A stretch of 64,000 nt of DNA from Branchiostoma floridae (taxonomy: Eukaryota; Chordata; Leptocardii; Amphioxiformes; Branchiostomatidae): positions 8,396,095 through 8,460,094 of the forward strand of contig NC_049996.1 in assembly GCF_000003815.2 (NCBI RefSeq), given 5' to 3'. The notes below the pieces were generated by a model. It did not search any database and was not told where the DNA came from. It was given only the letters and a program-made list of their open reading frames with translations. Shown in pieces: positions 11,919-23,168 of this stretch. Position 1 is the first letter of the stretch, and each line of letters starts with the position of its first letter. A program made the translations under genes and the position numbers.

Positions 11919-14900
11919 TTAGATCTGGGTCTCCTCCCCCGGTGGTTCACTCACAATCCCAATCAGAAGGTTCTCTGCCAGGTCTTTCCTACCCACTTCC
12001 CTCAGAGCGTCAGCCAGAATACCCAGTTTCTCCTGAGCTGGGGGTGTTCTGTTTCTCCACTCTTTCAACAACGAGTAGATCTGGAGAAGACAAGAAGCAA
12101 AAAGAAAACTTTTTACACCTCTACTATATACATGTACATGTAGTTTCATCAGGTTTGTATATTGACTTTGAAATTTACTTGGATTAACGATTGGCAACAA
12201 TATAACAGCTATTCTCCCAGCTTGTGGTCCTTATAATATTTTAAGACACCAGGTGACTATAAAACATCATATTCAAATAATACAGATAGGACAACATATA
12301 CACATGTTGGATTCAGAAGGCTCTGTGGATCAGAAAGGGGGATACAAGCTTCAACAAGGACTAGATCTACAGAAGACAAAAAGTAGAAACAGCTTAAACA
12401 TCTACTGAATACAATGTCATGTAGTTACATCAGGTTTGTACATTGACTTTGCCTTTATCTGGCAACCACAAATACAGCTGTTCTTATTGTGGTCCTTTAT
12501 GTGATAAGCATAAGAGAACGAGTGACAAAAACAACACAGCGCCCACATGTTTCCTTGTACAATTTGAAGGAACTGTCTGGGCCTTGTGTTGACGTTACCG
12601 TTAGGATTCCCCTGACATGCTATGGGACTACCTTTCCTGTCTCTTTATCTTTACCTATACCTTTACCTTTACATGTATCTTTACTATGGAAGCTCATCTG
12701 TGTTGGTAAGTAATGAAACAACCAGAGGGGCGAGTAGAACATAAAGAAACAACATGCCCCCTACCCGGTATCGAACCGGGGTCGGCAGATTACAAGTCAT
12801 GACCGCTATTGCTGTCGCCACAAAAGCACTAGTGCCCTTGGGCAAGGACGATAGGTGGTACTTGAACACCACTGTTACACTACTCCCCCTTCTCTTTTCA
12901 AGATTCGTTCTTGAATCTCCGAGTTCAACATCCCTGTGTGGCACATCCGCTAGCCTGTTACTCACAGGGTCGGCATGGGAACCAGTGAAACAACCAGAGG
13001 GGCGAGTAGAACAGAAAGAAACAACATGCCCCCTACCCAGGATCGAACCGGGGTCGGTAGATTACAAGTCATGACCGCTATTGCTGTCGCCACAAAAGCA
13101 CTAGTGCCCTTGGGCAAGGACGATAGGCAGTACTTGAACACCACTGTTACAGTAATCATAGCACAATGCTAAACTTCCTTCCAACACAAAAGTACACACG
13201 GGTCAAATTTTCAATGACCACTGTTGCCTTCTTCAGGAGCAATACTGATGACCAATCACTTCAGAACGTTAACTCGTGAGAGTTACAGAAATGTGATCTT
13301 ATTAACACGTAACCTTGCGGAAAGGTGTCTTCAGCAATTGGTCAAATGTGCCAGATCGATCCTGAAGAAGGCGACAATGGTCATTGAAAATTTGATCTGT
13401 GTGTATTTTTGTGTTGGAAGAAAGTTTAGCATTGTACCTTTAATCTTTACCTTACCTTTTCTTTTACCTTTTCCTTTGCAAGGAAAAAATGAGAGTACAA
13501 CAATTACATGCAAAATATGACTTGAGGTCACCTGTAGGTTCATGTCGCAGAAGAACTCCAGCCTGACCCTGACGATGTCCATTTGGTGGAAGCCCAGATA
13601 CACCATCATGGTGTCCCACTCCGAACCTATACACTTGGACAGCTTCCACAGGCTCTCATCGCTCAACACACCTGTATATATGGAGTAAGATAGTTGTTAC
13701 CACCCTCTCCATTTGTATGTAATAAGTATAGAGGGCAAAGAAAATGAATATAAAAGCCCCAGTGCAACGGCCTACGTGACATTTGAGAAACAGAGCTAAA
13801 CATAAACACGGAAATTTATTTTTTTGACGAGACTTCTTTATTTTGTTTCTGTTGTTAAGTAACTTTGTTTGTCATGGTTAAACGTAAAAGATGTTCTGAC
13901 TTCTGAGGAAAATTTCTGGAAAGAACCATCTACAACCACAAGTACACACACAATGCATCAGCTCTGATGTTTGTGGATGGTTGATTAATTGATTGATTGA
14001 TTGATTAATTGATTGAGGAAGCTTTCTCACCTTTAATTTCTATAAGCACAATGTCAGCAAGACTTCTAGTTGCTGTGTCATTCTGGAACATAAAGACACT
14101 AGATTACTAAATTCATCTAAAAGAGGACACAAAAATTCTAGTTTGTAAAACCTGGTACTGATGTCTTCATCAAGAAATATTTTTGTACAGTAACATTATA
14201 TACACAAACAGCACACATATCCAAAAACAATTTCATACAATAGAACAGGCAGTAATATTGTGGTCAACATAGAACTATAATAATTGTTGATATTCATTTG
14301 AAGCCTGGTTAGAGCAGGAACACGACCAAACTAAAGTTAAGTACTGTAAATGCAGAAATGTTCGCGGTGGATTAATGTTTGCGGTTTTCTCGGTGACCAC
14401 TTCACCGCGAACTTAAAACCACCGCGAACATTTTTCTATTGTGGTATTAGACTTCAGTCTATGGTGTTACCGCGACCTTCAAACCACCGCGAAAAGTCCT
14501 TTTTCCCTCTACCGCGAAATTAAATCCCTGCGAACTTAAATGCATTTACAGTAAGTGATGTTCATTATTTGGACTGAATGGGTACATTTTGCTTACCTTA
14601 ATTCTTGTAATAGAGTCTATCTCTGCCACAATCTCCTTGTGGTTGTCGTCTTTGTGATCTTGGCAAATGTCTCGAGCCGTCATATTGTCCTGAGTGACAG
14701 TGATAGAAATAAAAGGGACTAGATTAATCCTGACCAAAGGACATGTTTAATTGTTAGGTTGATTATTTCTACTGTTATTCATAAATCAATCTTTAGATTT
14801 GTTGACTATTAGCAATACATGTAGTTCAAAATTTGCCATACATTGTAACTCATACAAATGTCGTGCAACAAAGTACAGTAGAAGCCAGTTAATTGAACAA

Positions 14901-17900
14901 TGGATAAGCGCACACTTCTGATAACTGCACGGAATTCCAGACTGGTGCGGTCCAGCTGGATAACTTCACATTATTGCACCATCCGTCTATTTGCACGAAA
15001 TATGCTGGCAAATGGGGTGTGCAATTATGGCTTCTACCAGCTGCAAATGGCCATGGCTTCAGTTGGGAGGTGAAAGACAGCGGAAGGTGTCAGAGATGCA
15101 TTGAACCTTCTAACCACAGCTTCTAAGGCCCTGAACACTGTAGATTAACAACCCACTGCTTGTACAGACTCCAAAAACCTTTAACCAGCAACCTTTACCT
15201 TTTTCAGTATGAGTTACTTGTTCACTGGTCTGTATCCCTCCTTACACAGGGAAAGAATTACACCTACACATGTGATGCAATTTCCTTGTACATAGGCCAA
15301 TACATCTCTACTGCTTTTCAAAAAAGGAATCGTACTGACACAAACACTTGATGTTAACTTCTGTATCGTGTACCACTATGTTCTATTAATACCTGTTCCT
15401 CATGAATTAATCCGCTCAGCTAAGGTAGCATAGCGACTAGTCATTTGTTACATAGAACCCATTTACCATTGTTATGTATAAGCAACCACGTAGATATTAG
15501 TTTTGATGTTCTGTATATGTATTACACCCGAACTTGCCATACATTGTACCCGTACAATTGTTGCGCAATAAATAATATTGTATTGTATTGTATTGTATTG
15601 TGTACTGAAGCGAAACAGTGTGTATTAAATCTGAATCCCTAGTTTCCAGGCTGAACCTTGTATAAGCGTACTGCGTCCCTAAGGAACCACTCTGCACATG
15701 TACTGAACAGTGGAGAGTGGAGATCTACTCGAACATTACTTACATAGTTGAGTATGTTGAGATGACACCCTGCGTGGATTAAAGTGTGTGCGACCTCACT
15801 GTGTCCCATCTGAGCTGCTACGTGGAGGGGGGTGTCTCCATTCTGTTAGGCAAAAACAGTTGGTTTACAAGTTTTCAAATCATAAAATGGTTTCAAAGAA
15901 CTGTCAAAGTTGTTGAAAACAAGGATGTTGAAGGTTAGACATCCAGGTAGAAGACATACATTCCAAAAGTTACTATACTATGTTATTCTGATTACAAGTA
16001 TCTCCTAGTGATTGTGCTTTTAATTCATATCAGTTATCACCATGTATATTTTCATAATTGGTAAGATTTTGTCAGTGTCAAGTTAATTTCTAGGAAATGT
16101 GCTAAGTTTCTTCTTCTTTCTTCTTTCCTACTGCCTAGCCTCAATTTTTTGAGATTATTGGCAGACTACGCATGGTTTAATTACAATACAAGTGACCGGT
16201 ACAAATAGACATGGGAAAAATGAAGGAAAAGTGAATTAAGTGGGTTAAGGTGAATTAAGTGGGTTAAAAGTTTGCTTTATATGTTTATTTTGAGTACTGT
16301 GTCTGTGCCATGCATGTCTGTATCTGTTGGTAGAAAATTGAAGTAAAAGACTGCAGACAAAAAGAAAAAGGATTGCCCCTCTTACACTGTTTCTTGTGTT
16401 GATGTTTGTTCCCCCTGTGATGAGGAGCCTGGCCACCTCACAGTGGCCTCCCCAGGCAGCGCTGTGCAGAGGAGTGTTCCCATCCTGGAGTTGACACAAA
16501 GACGTGTCCAATATCAGGACAAAGAGGAAAATGCACAATTGCATGGACAGCTGTACTGACTCCATGATACATGCATGTACGTATACATGTATTAGATAAA
16601 AAAAATGACAGATGGTCATCAAATGTCGGCTCTAGAAAAACAAGCAGTTCTGAAAAAATAACTTTGTTTTCCAATCATTTAACTTGATGAAACTATTCCG
16701 GAATAAAAGTATTACTTGAATATATCTCAGGTTTATTTACCAGGCTATACTTTATAGTAAACATGCTTTTCAATGACGTCATGAGTAAAATGCAATGGCA
16801 TCTTCCTGTGATTCACAGACATACGCTGTAAGCCAACATGGTTCATATGACATCAAATGAAAAGCTTGTATATTTTATAGAAAACTAGCATCACCTACCA
16901 GTCCTGTACTGAACTGCAGCTTACCTTGTTTTCTGCCTTGACATCACAGTTAGCGTTGACCAGCTGCCTGACAACATCTACACAGCCGTTCATAGCTGCC
17001 TCGTGGAGAGGTGTGTTCCCATGCTGTACACAAATAAAAACTTTTTTGCGATCACTCAGGATAAAATTATATCGAATTATACATTTATCAACAATTAAGA
17101 GACAACTACATGTCCACATCTACAGAACTGTTTATAGCAGCCACATGAAGATGTGTGTTACAATGCTGTACAGTGTACACATACGAAACTTCTTTGTGAT
17201 CTTTAAGGATGAAGTGATCGTAAACAGGGCTCTCTCAAGCTTCAATTTTTTTTTCTGTCTCACTCATTACTACTGTACTCATTTGTTCACTTTTTATCAC
17301 CAGATGGACATGTAGTGACCTAACATCTGTATCTGTAACTGCAGCCAGTATAAACCGCCCTCTGGTGCAACCTAAGGTAGGTAGCCGTAACACATTACAC
17401 TGAATGTCTTCATTGACTTGTCAGTTGTCACACCTAACGTTTGCACCTTACCTTGTTCCTGCTGTCCAGCTGACACCCATCATCCTCTAGGAACATGTTG
17501 ACCAGGTCACACCTGCAAGCCGCAGCTGAGATGTGGAGTGCTGTGTAGCCCAGCTGGAATGGAGAAAATTATTGATATTGAACAAAGACTTATTCAGTGG
17601 CACTTTTTAAAGGCATAAACACATATTACATTTGTACCTCCAAATTTCCATTGTCTTTGCAGTACATCCTGTTCACAGAGTGACCTAGTGTTGGGAGAGA
17701 ACGAGACTAGGGCTGTGACATCCAGTTGGAAGATCCGGTTACACGGGATGGACTCTTACTCTCTTTCATAAATGTGGAGGGTTCTTTAAGCTGCTTGTGA
17801 TGTGGCTCTCCAAAATCCAAGACCTTCAATTAATGTCCAAGGGACATCCTTAATCTAAGCCAGGTACTAATTTACTTCTGAGTGAAGTATAACAGCCCAA

Positions 17901-20900
17901 ATACAAGACTTAGTAGCCCAAACAACATGCAAGGATGTGAAATTTCTACATCTATGGAGTGGCTTACATTGTTTTTCATGTTGACCTGGATCCCTGGCAG
18001 ACTGATGAGATGTCTGGCCACGTCTGTGTGTCCACACCGAGCTGAACAGTGGAGGGCTGTGTCACCATGCTGAAAACAATATATATGGACAGTTGCTAAT
18101 ACACCTGTTAAACCCACTTTGAAAAGTACTTGTGGATGACTGTAAAACATAAGCTAAACATATACAATGTAATAGGAAATTGATCAGAAAGGATGAGAGG
18201 AACATCAATGTCAAAACTTGGCCAGTTCTCTTAATCTCAATGCATATCTACTGGTGGCAATTAAGATGGTATCAAAGCTGGCCACGGAGTGTAGCCAGAC
18301 ACTCCTTTGGCCGGCTATACTAGAGCTCCTTGGCCAGCTTTGATACCACTTTAAATGCCACTGGTAAATATGCCTGGAAATTTACAGTTCTTTGCCACTG
18401 AAAAACAATATTACAGTTTAGAAGTTGCTAACAAGGATCAAACCTGAGAGCTTGGTGTAAACACATACAAGCTGAACAAGGATGCTTCTCAAGCCTGAGC
18501 TAGGCAATCTCAGAAACAAAAGTTATACAAGTACTACCAATAATTAGAGCAATGTTTGGTCTAGAAAGTGCCCTAGGTGAACTCACATAGTTTTTGGCAT
18601 TGATACTGCACCCTGAGTAGTTTACTAGGAGCTTGAGGATTCCCTGCATGTTGGAGGATGCAGCACAATGCAGAGGCGTGTCTCCATCCTACAAAAGACA
18701 TAATAATTACGAAAAAAGATCTATTAAGCATTATAAGACATTATGATTATAGACAAAGATCTATTCTATACTTTCAATAGTAATGTTAAATCAAACTGAG
18801 TCAAATATGAAGCACATGAGTTCAACACAATCTTGTTGACTGAGAGGATTAAACAAACCAAGTACATGTCTAAGTCATATTTCATAAGACAGAGTATTAT
18901 CATACTTCATTTCATTTTATTTCATTTCATTTGTTTGGAATGCTACAATGCATGACATGTGGCAGCCAGGCAGCGGAGCTGGTAACGGCTGTCACTAGTA
19001 CACATACAAATACAAATCATTACAATAAACAATTCATTCAACGGAATATCAGACTATACAACAGCAATACATAATACATCATAAAGTAGCAGTAATTTTA
19101 CAAGGAACAAAATACATCATCATCATACTCAATATACATACCATTATCATCATAATCAGTATAAACGCCAATAAGCGAGAAAAAGATCGAAAAAAGATGG
19201 AATGGTTGGAAAGGGTTTAGAATTTCACAAGTTAGTGATTAGATAAAAGGTGGTTTCTGCATTTGGCCTTGACTTCAAACTGTAATGTCCTCCGGCATGT
19301 AGGAGAATTCTTTTACACAACCAATTTGTACTCACTTTGCTTTGCAAATTGGTTGTGTAAAGATTCTCCTATATCCTACACATGCACATTCTACCAACCT
19401 GATGAAATCATTTTCAGATTTCAGGGTTGAACAAGTTTTCTAAAATCCACTTGTCCTATCAGGCAAGCACATAAAAAATGTACTTGCCCGAACCAATTTT
19501 TCACTTGCCCAAAATTCAAATGTCACTGTTACTAGTATATGCATTTTCACTTCCAGCAATGGAATTCTCTGTAGACAATTGCTTGATGTCATGACTGTAA
19601 AAAGTAACAAGTATATCAAAATTGCACTAAAATCAATGGAAAAATCTTACTTGCCCGATCGGACAAGTGGGGTAGGACATGCACTTGCCCGAACAGCACT
19701 TTCACTTGCCCTGGACAATAGGGCTAGTGGACTTGTTTATCCCTGGATGTAATGTCCAGTCAGGTTTTCTTAAATCTAGTGTCACACTTTCCAGATGCTC
19801 ACCTGGTTTTTGATGTTGATCTGGCTGCCAGCATTCAGCAGTAGCTGTACCACATCTGCATGGCCCTTCAGTACAGCCTGGTGTAGGGCACTGTTACCCT
19901 ACAGAGAAAAATAACACTGTCAATTACACTAAGGAAGACATACATGTATTGAAGAGCTTTACTGAATTAATCCATTACAGATTCAGAATAAAAAGGCATG
20001 CAATGTCATGCAACTTCTTAATATCCAGTTACGTTGATGAAGGTTAGACATCCAGGTAATAAGATACGCCAAAAATAGTTACTCAAGCAACTGGATATGG
20101 TTTTGAAACGGTCAGACGTTTCGATAAAGAATCCACTATCCTTCGTCAGTGACACTGAAGAGATCTGGAAGAAACAGGTCTTTTATACTCTAACTATGAA
20201 TGAAGACAATTTCAGATGTCCAATAGGAAAGGTTGTAAGACAATTCAGACTGAAGACAATTTGGATTCCAAAGAAAACAAAGCTAAGCCAAAGTCAAGCT
20301 GAAGACAATTTGGATTTCAAAGGATAGCAACTTCTTAATATCCAGTTACGTTGATGAAGGTTAGACATCCAGGTAAAATGACATGCCAAAAAGCAGTTCC
20401 TCAAGGAACTGGCTATGATTTTGGAAACAGTCAAACAGTGTCTGTCGGACTTACTAAAGATAGTGGATGCTATCTGAAATGTCTGACCGTTTTCAAAATC
20501 ATATCCAGTTGCTTGAGTAACTGCTTTTTGGCATTAATATCCAGTTGTAAGCCATTTATTTTGATTTATAGCAAGATGCAACTGCAAAATATTTCATTGC
20601 CTTGATCTCGGATGTTATAAAATGAGTTCAGGTGTTATTGTTGTTAAGTCAGAATTTTTTTTTGCTTTATGATAGGTTATAGGTTATTTATGATATGAAG
20701 GGGCAAGAGGATGAAAAACATTTTCAAATTGAAACACCAGTACACTTGAATCTATTCTAATAACAAATTTTAATGAAAGTTTCAAAGTTTAGCAACGCAC
20801 CCTCCAATCCTATAAGTGGTCAGTCAGAGGGTCAGTCAGTGGGTTAGTAGCACTCTGTAATGTGGCATGACTAATAATACTTGTCTGTCTGGATCTCCCA

Positions 20901-23168
20901 CATTCACATCCGCCCCTCTCTTCACCAGTCTCTGTATTCTCGTCACCTCACCTTCTTCTGCCGCCTCAATCAGTTCCTTAGAAAGAGAGAAAAAAGTTTT
21001 AACAGGGAATACATTAATCTGAATTAAGAAACCCATACACCTCTGGAAGTACTTAATTCCTTTGAAATGTGTCTTTAAATACTGTAAAAGCAGAAATGTT
21101 CGCGGTGGTTTAATGTTCGCGGTTTTCGCGTTGACCACTTCACCGCGAACTTAAATCCACCGCGAACATTTTTCTATTATGGTATTAGTCTGCAGTGTAT
21201 GGTGTTACCGCGAAATTAAAACCACCGCGAAAAGTCCTTTTTCCGCTACCGCGAAATTAAATCCCCGCGAACTTAAATACATTTACAGTAATATAGAAAA
21301 TCCTTTATCAAATAATTAAAGTATCAATGTATCCCATCAATTAGACTAAAAAGCTTTTGGAGTATACCTTAAACAAGATCATAGCATGTTCAAAACATAG
21401 GTACACAGAAAGCTGATGATAATTATTATAAAATGTCCTCATTGATTATTCAAATCTAGTCCTATTTTGCATAATTTGAATGTTATCATTTACATCTCTG
21501 TCCAAGCTACCTAAATATAAAAAAAAAAACATGAAAATCAGTCGTTTCTTTCTCCTGCAAAAATTTTACGAAAGGCCACTGTAGTTCAAGGACAAGATAC
21601 TAGGGGAATCAAAGGTATGTGAGCTCTTGCTGAGCAAAAGAGGTCGACAAAAACAGTGACCACAACGTATCCAGAACAAGAGATGTAAAAACGAAAGTTT
21701 TCCTACAAGGTACAGCCAAGCTTTTTTTAAGCTCCTTGGTACAGCTATGAAAGTAAAGAAGAGTATTGTACCCCACTGTTGCATCCCAGATTATAATCTA
21801 TACCAAATGATCCCCAGGCATGATATATGAACTGTGCAATTGTGTAGGGATCAATCTACATCATACATTTTCCCTATATCACATATTGCACACACCACTA
21901 TTTGTATTTACACAGAAAACACATGCACAACAGGACCTCCCATAGAGCAGCAACAGCTGGCTCCTCCCACCTACAGTTTGACTGACAGGTGACAACTGGT
22001 CCCTCCTCCTCTGGGGGTACTGCAGATGTCTTTAAGTTAGCGTGGATTTAATTTCATGGTAGGGAGAAAATGGAGAGTTCATGGTGATTTGTAGTTGGCT
22101 GTTGAAACAAGGGCATAGTGTCCTAACAATGTGAAATACACTATGCCGCCATATTTTCTGTTATGTTATATTAGTATACTGTTGTATACTGTTGTAGATA
22201 GTTTGTAGTAATGTTAGTTACTTGCCATACATTGTACCTGATGCAATTGTTGTGCAATAAAGTTGACTTGACTTGACTATGTGTGCACAGACAACAACAA
22301 TTTCTGCAATGGTGTTAAGTTGGCAGTGATTTCCATATAAATGGTGAACATTAAACCACCATAAATATTTCGACATTCACAGTATTTTTCACATTGCCCC
22401 TGGTCATGTGATGGAGTAATCCTGATGCATGATTGTAATCTATCTAGCCTGTCAACAAATAATCAAACTGAGTTCTAATTTTTGTATCAATGATTTCTTT
22501 CAAAATGGAACACTGATATTATGCTGATAATGATATGTTGGTAGGGGGCATATTAAGTGGAAAACATGAATATATTAAGTTTTCTGGCACAAATAGGACT
22601 GTCCAATATTCATGAAATTCTAAATTTCATGTTAACCAAACTATCACCGATATAAGCTATTTGATTGCAACTGAGAGAAATGAAATAAGAATAGAAGATG
22701 ACTTGCTACTCCATGAAATGTAACATATCACAATGATAACAAACTGTTTACTCAAAAACTAAAGGAATTGTAAGGTATACAGATCGTCCACTCAACAGAA
22801 CACAATACTAATTGGTTTCACCACATCTACAACATATAGTTATCCCTTTTATATCCCCTCAGAGCCTAAACTGTTTACTCAAAAACTAAAGGAATTGTAA
22901 GGTATACAGATCGTCCACTCAACAGAACACAATACTAAATTTGGTTTCACCACATCTACAACATATAGTTATCCCTTTTATATCCCCTCAGAGCCTAGAC
23001 ACAAATCCCAGCAGAGATTTCGTGGCATCATTGCACGATGACAGAAACACCAGACATTCTACCCACTAATCTCACCTTAGCCGATACAGCAAGCCCAGCT
23101 TCAGATGTCTCAAAATCACTACTACTGTGGCTCTCCTGCAGAACTCCATAATTCCCCTTCCTTAACAT
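11919..23168 (-). CDS. ankyrin-repeat and death-domain protein (ANKDD1-like)
   Basis: Thirteen exons give 444 aa: 23076-23168, 20881-20976, 19803-19898, 18587-18688, 17968-18069, 17452-17553, 16925-17023, 16386-16484, 15744-15842, 14597-14689, 14031-14082, 13532-13671 and 11919-12080. Residues 1-31 are a short leader. Residues 32-296 hold eight ankyrin repeats, each coded by one phase 0 exon with the signature G-[DNY]-[TS]-[AP]-LH (HGDTALH, HGNTPLHEAA, NGDTPLHVAA). Exon 10 codes for a degenerate ninth repeat (DNMTARDICQ). Residues about 346-430 form a death domain split over the last two exons (SLWKLSKCIG, LLKEWRNRTP, LREVGRKDLAENL). The G-R-x-D-L-A-E-N end resembles ANKDD1A. It is probably a cytosolic adaptor acting by protein interaction. 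No catalytic domain is seen. Introns carry many repeats. The start ATG at 23166-23168 is the first in frame, but a 5' non-coding exon may lie further upstream. Confidence 0.85.
12715..12880 (-). repeat. tRNA-derived SINE, copy 1 of a tandem pair
   Basis: On the minus strand a tRNA-like 3' half is clear: an anticodon-loop-like CTTGTAA, then CCCCGGTTCGATACCGGG as T arm and loop (B box). The A-box part is degenerate. Sequence identity to 12984-13152 is high. It lies in the intron between the two death-domain exons. Confidence 0.7.
12984..13152 (-). repeat. tRNA-derived SINE, copy 2 of a tandem pair
   Basis: Nearly identical to copy 1 over about 165 bases, in the same orientation. The B box reads CCCCGGTTCGATCCTGGG on the minus strand. 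The roughly 270-base spacing shows that a unit including flanking sequence was duplicated, or that one copy inserted beside the other. Confidence 0.7.
13155..13440. repeat. foldback element
   Basis: The left arm (GCACAATGCTAAACTTCCTT ... TTGCCTTCTTCAGGA) is matched in inverted orientation by TCCTGAAGAAGGCGACAATG ... AAGAAAGTTTAGCATTG. Arms are about 80 bases around a middle of about 120 bases. Confidence 0.7.
13977..14017 (+). repeat. ATTG/ATTA simple repeat
   Basis: Imperfect tetranucleotide tract (GATTGATTGATTAATT) just outside exon 11 of the ankyrin/death-domain gene. Confidence 0.8.
14342..14553. repeat. MITE with TACTGTAAATGC termini, copy 1
   Basis: Bounded by TACTGTAAATGCAG and TGCATTTACAGTA, with many internal CCGCGAA / TTCGCGG blocks that can pair with each other. 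It lies in the intron between exons 10 and 11 of the ankyrin/death-domain gene. A second copy of the same length class lies at 21080-21290. Confidence 0.8.
15500..15602 (+). repeat. 3' tail of a non-LTR retrotransposon plus (TTGTA)n
   Basis: CTTGCCATACATTGTACCCG and AATTGTTGCGCAATAAA are followed by a pentanucleotide microsatellite. The same tail, with a (TGACT)n ending, is at 22215-22280. A shared end with a variable microsatellite is typical of CR1/L2-type insertions. Confidence 0.5.
17660..17755. repeat. degenerate hairpin repeat related to 11387-11542
   Basis: It has CACAGAGTGACCTAGT, GAGACTAGGGCTGTGAC and ACACGGGATGGACT in the same order as the better-preserved hairpin, but the arms no longer pair fully. 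Confidence 0.4.
18265..18357. repeat. hairpin MITE
   Basis: GATGGTATCAAAGCTGGCCA pairs with TGGCCAGCTTTGATACCAC. The centre (CACTCCTTTGGCCGGCTATA) is also partly self-complementary. Confidence 0.75.
18900..19080 (-). repeat. probable non-LTR retrotransposon 3' fragment
   Basis: An (ATTTC)n-like microsatellite abuts GTTTGGAATGCTACAATGCA and GGCAGCCAGGCAGCGGAGCT in the intron between exons 3 and 4 of the ankyrin/death-domain gene. It resembles a reversed element tail. Assignment is weak. Confidence 0.3.
20037..20260 (-). repeat. interspersed repeat, inverted copy of 11655-11885
   Basis: It carries the reverse complement of the 11655-11885 family: GTTAGACATCCAGGT, TACTCAAGCAACTGGATATG, CACTATCCTTCGTCAGTGAC and GATCTGGAAGAAACAGGTC. 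A third, more diverged copy follows at 20330-20545. Confidence 0.65.
20330..20545. repeat. third copy of the ACGAAGGATAGTGG-family repeat
   Basis: It starts with ATCCAGTTACGTTGATGAAG and ends near CATATCCAGTTGCTTGAGTA. It is partly palindromic: AGTTCCTCAAGGAACTGG near one end, AGTTGCTTGAGTAACTGC at the other. Confidence 0.55.
21080..21290. repeat. MITE with TACTGTAAATGC-type termini, copy 2
   Basis: ATACTGTAAAAGCAG at one end and ATACATTTACAGTA at the other. The internal CCGCGAA blocks match copy 1 closely. It lies in the intron between exons 1 and 2 of the ankyrin/death-domain gene. Confidence 0.8.
22195..22280 (+). repeat. 3' tail of a non-LTR retrotransposon with (TGACT)n
   Basis: CTTGCCATACATTGTACCTG, CAATTGTTGTGCAATAAAG, then TTGACTTGACTTGACT. 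It is the same family end as at 15500-15602. Confidence 0.5.
22739..22996. repeat. tandem duplication, about 128-base unit x2
   Basis: Two adjacent, nearly identical units begin with AAACTGTTTACTCAAAAACT and end with TCCCCTCAGAGCCT. Only a few differences are visible, so the duplication is young. Confidence 0.85.
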
